The notes under the pieces were generated by a model that saw nothing but the letters and a program-made list of their open reading frames with translations, was not told where the DNA came from and ran no database searches. Below are positions 22,828-23,035 of a stretch of DNA of 23,035 nucleotides, in pieces (the stretch's first letter is position 1; each line of letters begins with the position of its first letter). Origin of the DNA: Bacillota bacterium (GTDB taxonomy: Bacteria > Bacillota > Clostridia > Oscillospirales > Ruminococcaceae); the NCBI GenBank assembly GCA_023413185.1, contig JAEZQD010000145.1, positions 1-23,035 of the forward strand. Reading direction: 5' to 3'. The translations under genes and the position numbers were made by a program.

Positions 22828-23035
22828 ATGTCAGGACATTCCCGATGGAGCAACATCAAGCGCAGGAAAGAGAAATCTGACGCGCAGCGGGCAAAGATAT
22901 TTACCAAAATAGGCAGAGAGATTGCCGTAGCGGTACGCGAGGGCGGTGCAGACCCCACTGTAAACGGTAAGCTGCGCGATCTAATTGCCAAGGCAAAATC
23001 GAACAACGTGCCCAACGACAACATAGACCGCGTAA
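22828..23035 (+). CDS. YebC/PmpR (TACO1) family protein, 5' part
   Basis: Only the first 69 codons are in the window; the gene runs off the right edge. They carry the conserved N terminus of the family: SGHSRWSNIKRRKEKSDAQR, IFTKIGREI, a GGADP turn and LRDLIAKAKSNNVPNDNI. Members are described as transcription regulators (PmpR) and, more recently, as factors that relieve ribosome stalling on proline-rich stretches. TTTTGGAGG lies eight bases before the ATG, a strong ribosome site. The usual genomic partners (ruvC or similar) would be outside the window. Confidence 0.95.
   Translation, partial: MSGHSRWSNIKRRKEKSDAQRAKIFTKIGREIAVAVREGGADPTVNGKLRDLIAKAKSNNVPNDNIDRV

Noticed and set aside
22596..23024. 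142-residue minus-strand frame over the start of the YebC-family gene
   Set aside because: It is antisense to a conserved gene, has no ribosome site and its start is near the window edge.

Overview
The window looks like chromosomal DNA of a low-to-mid-GC Clostridia member (Firmicutes, plausibly Oscillospirales/Ruminococcaceae). The reasons are the Cys-containing form of ribosomal protein L28, strong AGGAGG-type ribosome sites, lipobox lipoproteins, YesM/YesN-type two-component proteins and a LytTR-DUF3021 pair. Placement is inferred from gene style; no taxonomic marker was searched.

Layout. 1-261: rpmB ending in a bidirectional terminator. 290-3494 (minus): a peptidase-S51-like protein that appears to lack its catalytic serine, an SGNH hydrolase and a large lipoprotein. 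3811-6087 (plus): a secreted M23 metallopeptidase, very probably started at an ATT codon, then a GNAT acetyltransferase. 6200-7168 (minus): a PfkB/fructokinase-type sugar kinase. 7354-7439 (plus): tRNA-Leu(CAA) with its own near-consensus promoter and a 22-bp terminator hairpin.

The centre (7672-16361, all minus) is one sugar-uptake locus. In transcription order it holds a sensor-type sugar-binding lipoprotein, a YesM-like histidine kinase, a YesN-like AraC response regulator, a high-abundance-type sugar-binding lipoprotein, a two-domain ABC ATPase and two different BPD_transp_2 permeases (YtfQRT-YjfF-like). The first three form a 'three-component' sensory module that most likely switches on the transporter. 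Between the transport binding protein and the ATPase lies a 317-bp gap with a minus-strand terminator and a dense, two-domain array of hairpins (11551-11723). I rate this as the most unusual non-coding structure here.

16672-18368 (plus): an A+T-richer LytTR regulator and DUF3021 membrane protein, which resemble the LytTR regulatory systems where a membrane protein restrains its regulator, then a DUF6064 membrane protein. The LytTR promoter is near consensus and is preceded by imperfect direct repeats 21 bp apart. 18463-22424 (minus): two lipoproteins sharing a homologous predicted beta-helix domain; the larger adds Fn3-like repeats and a GLUG-type C-terminal module. 22828-end (plus): the 5' part of a YebC/PmpR-family gene.

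No CRISPR array, transposase, phage gene or defence system was seen. The best candidates for something undescribed are the hairpin element in the ABC operon, the lipoprotein pair, the serine-less S51 protein and the ATT-initiated peptidase.
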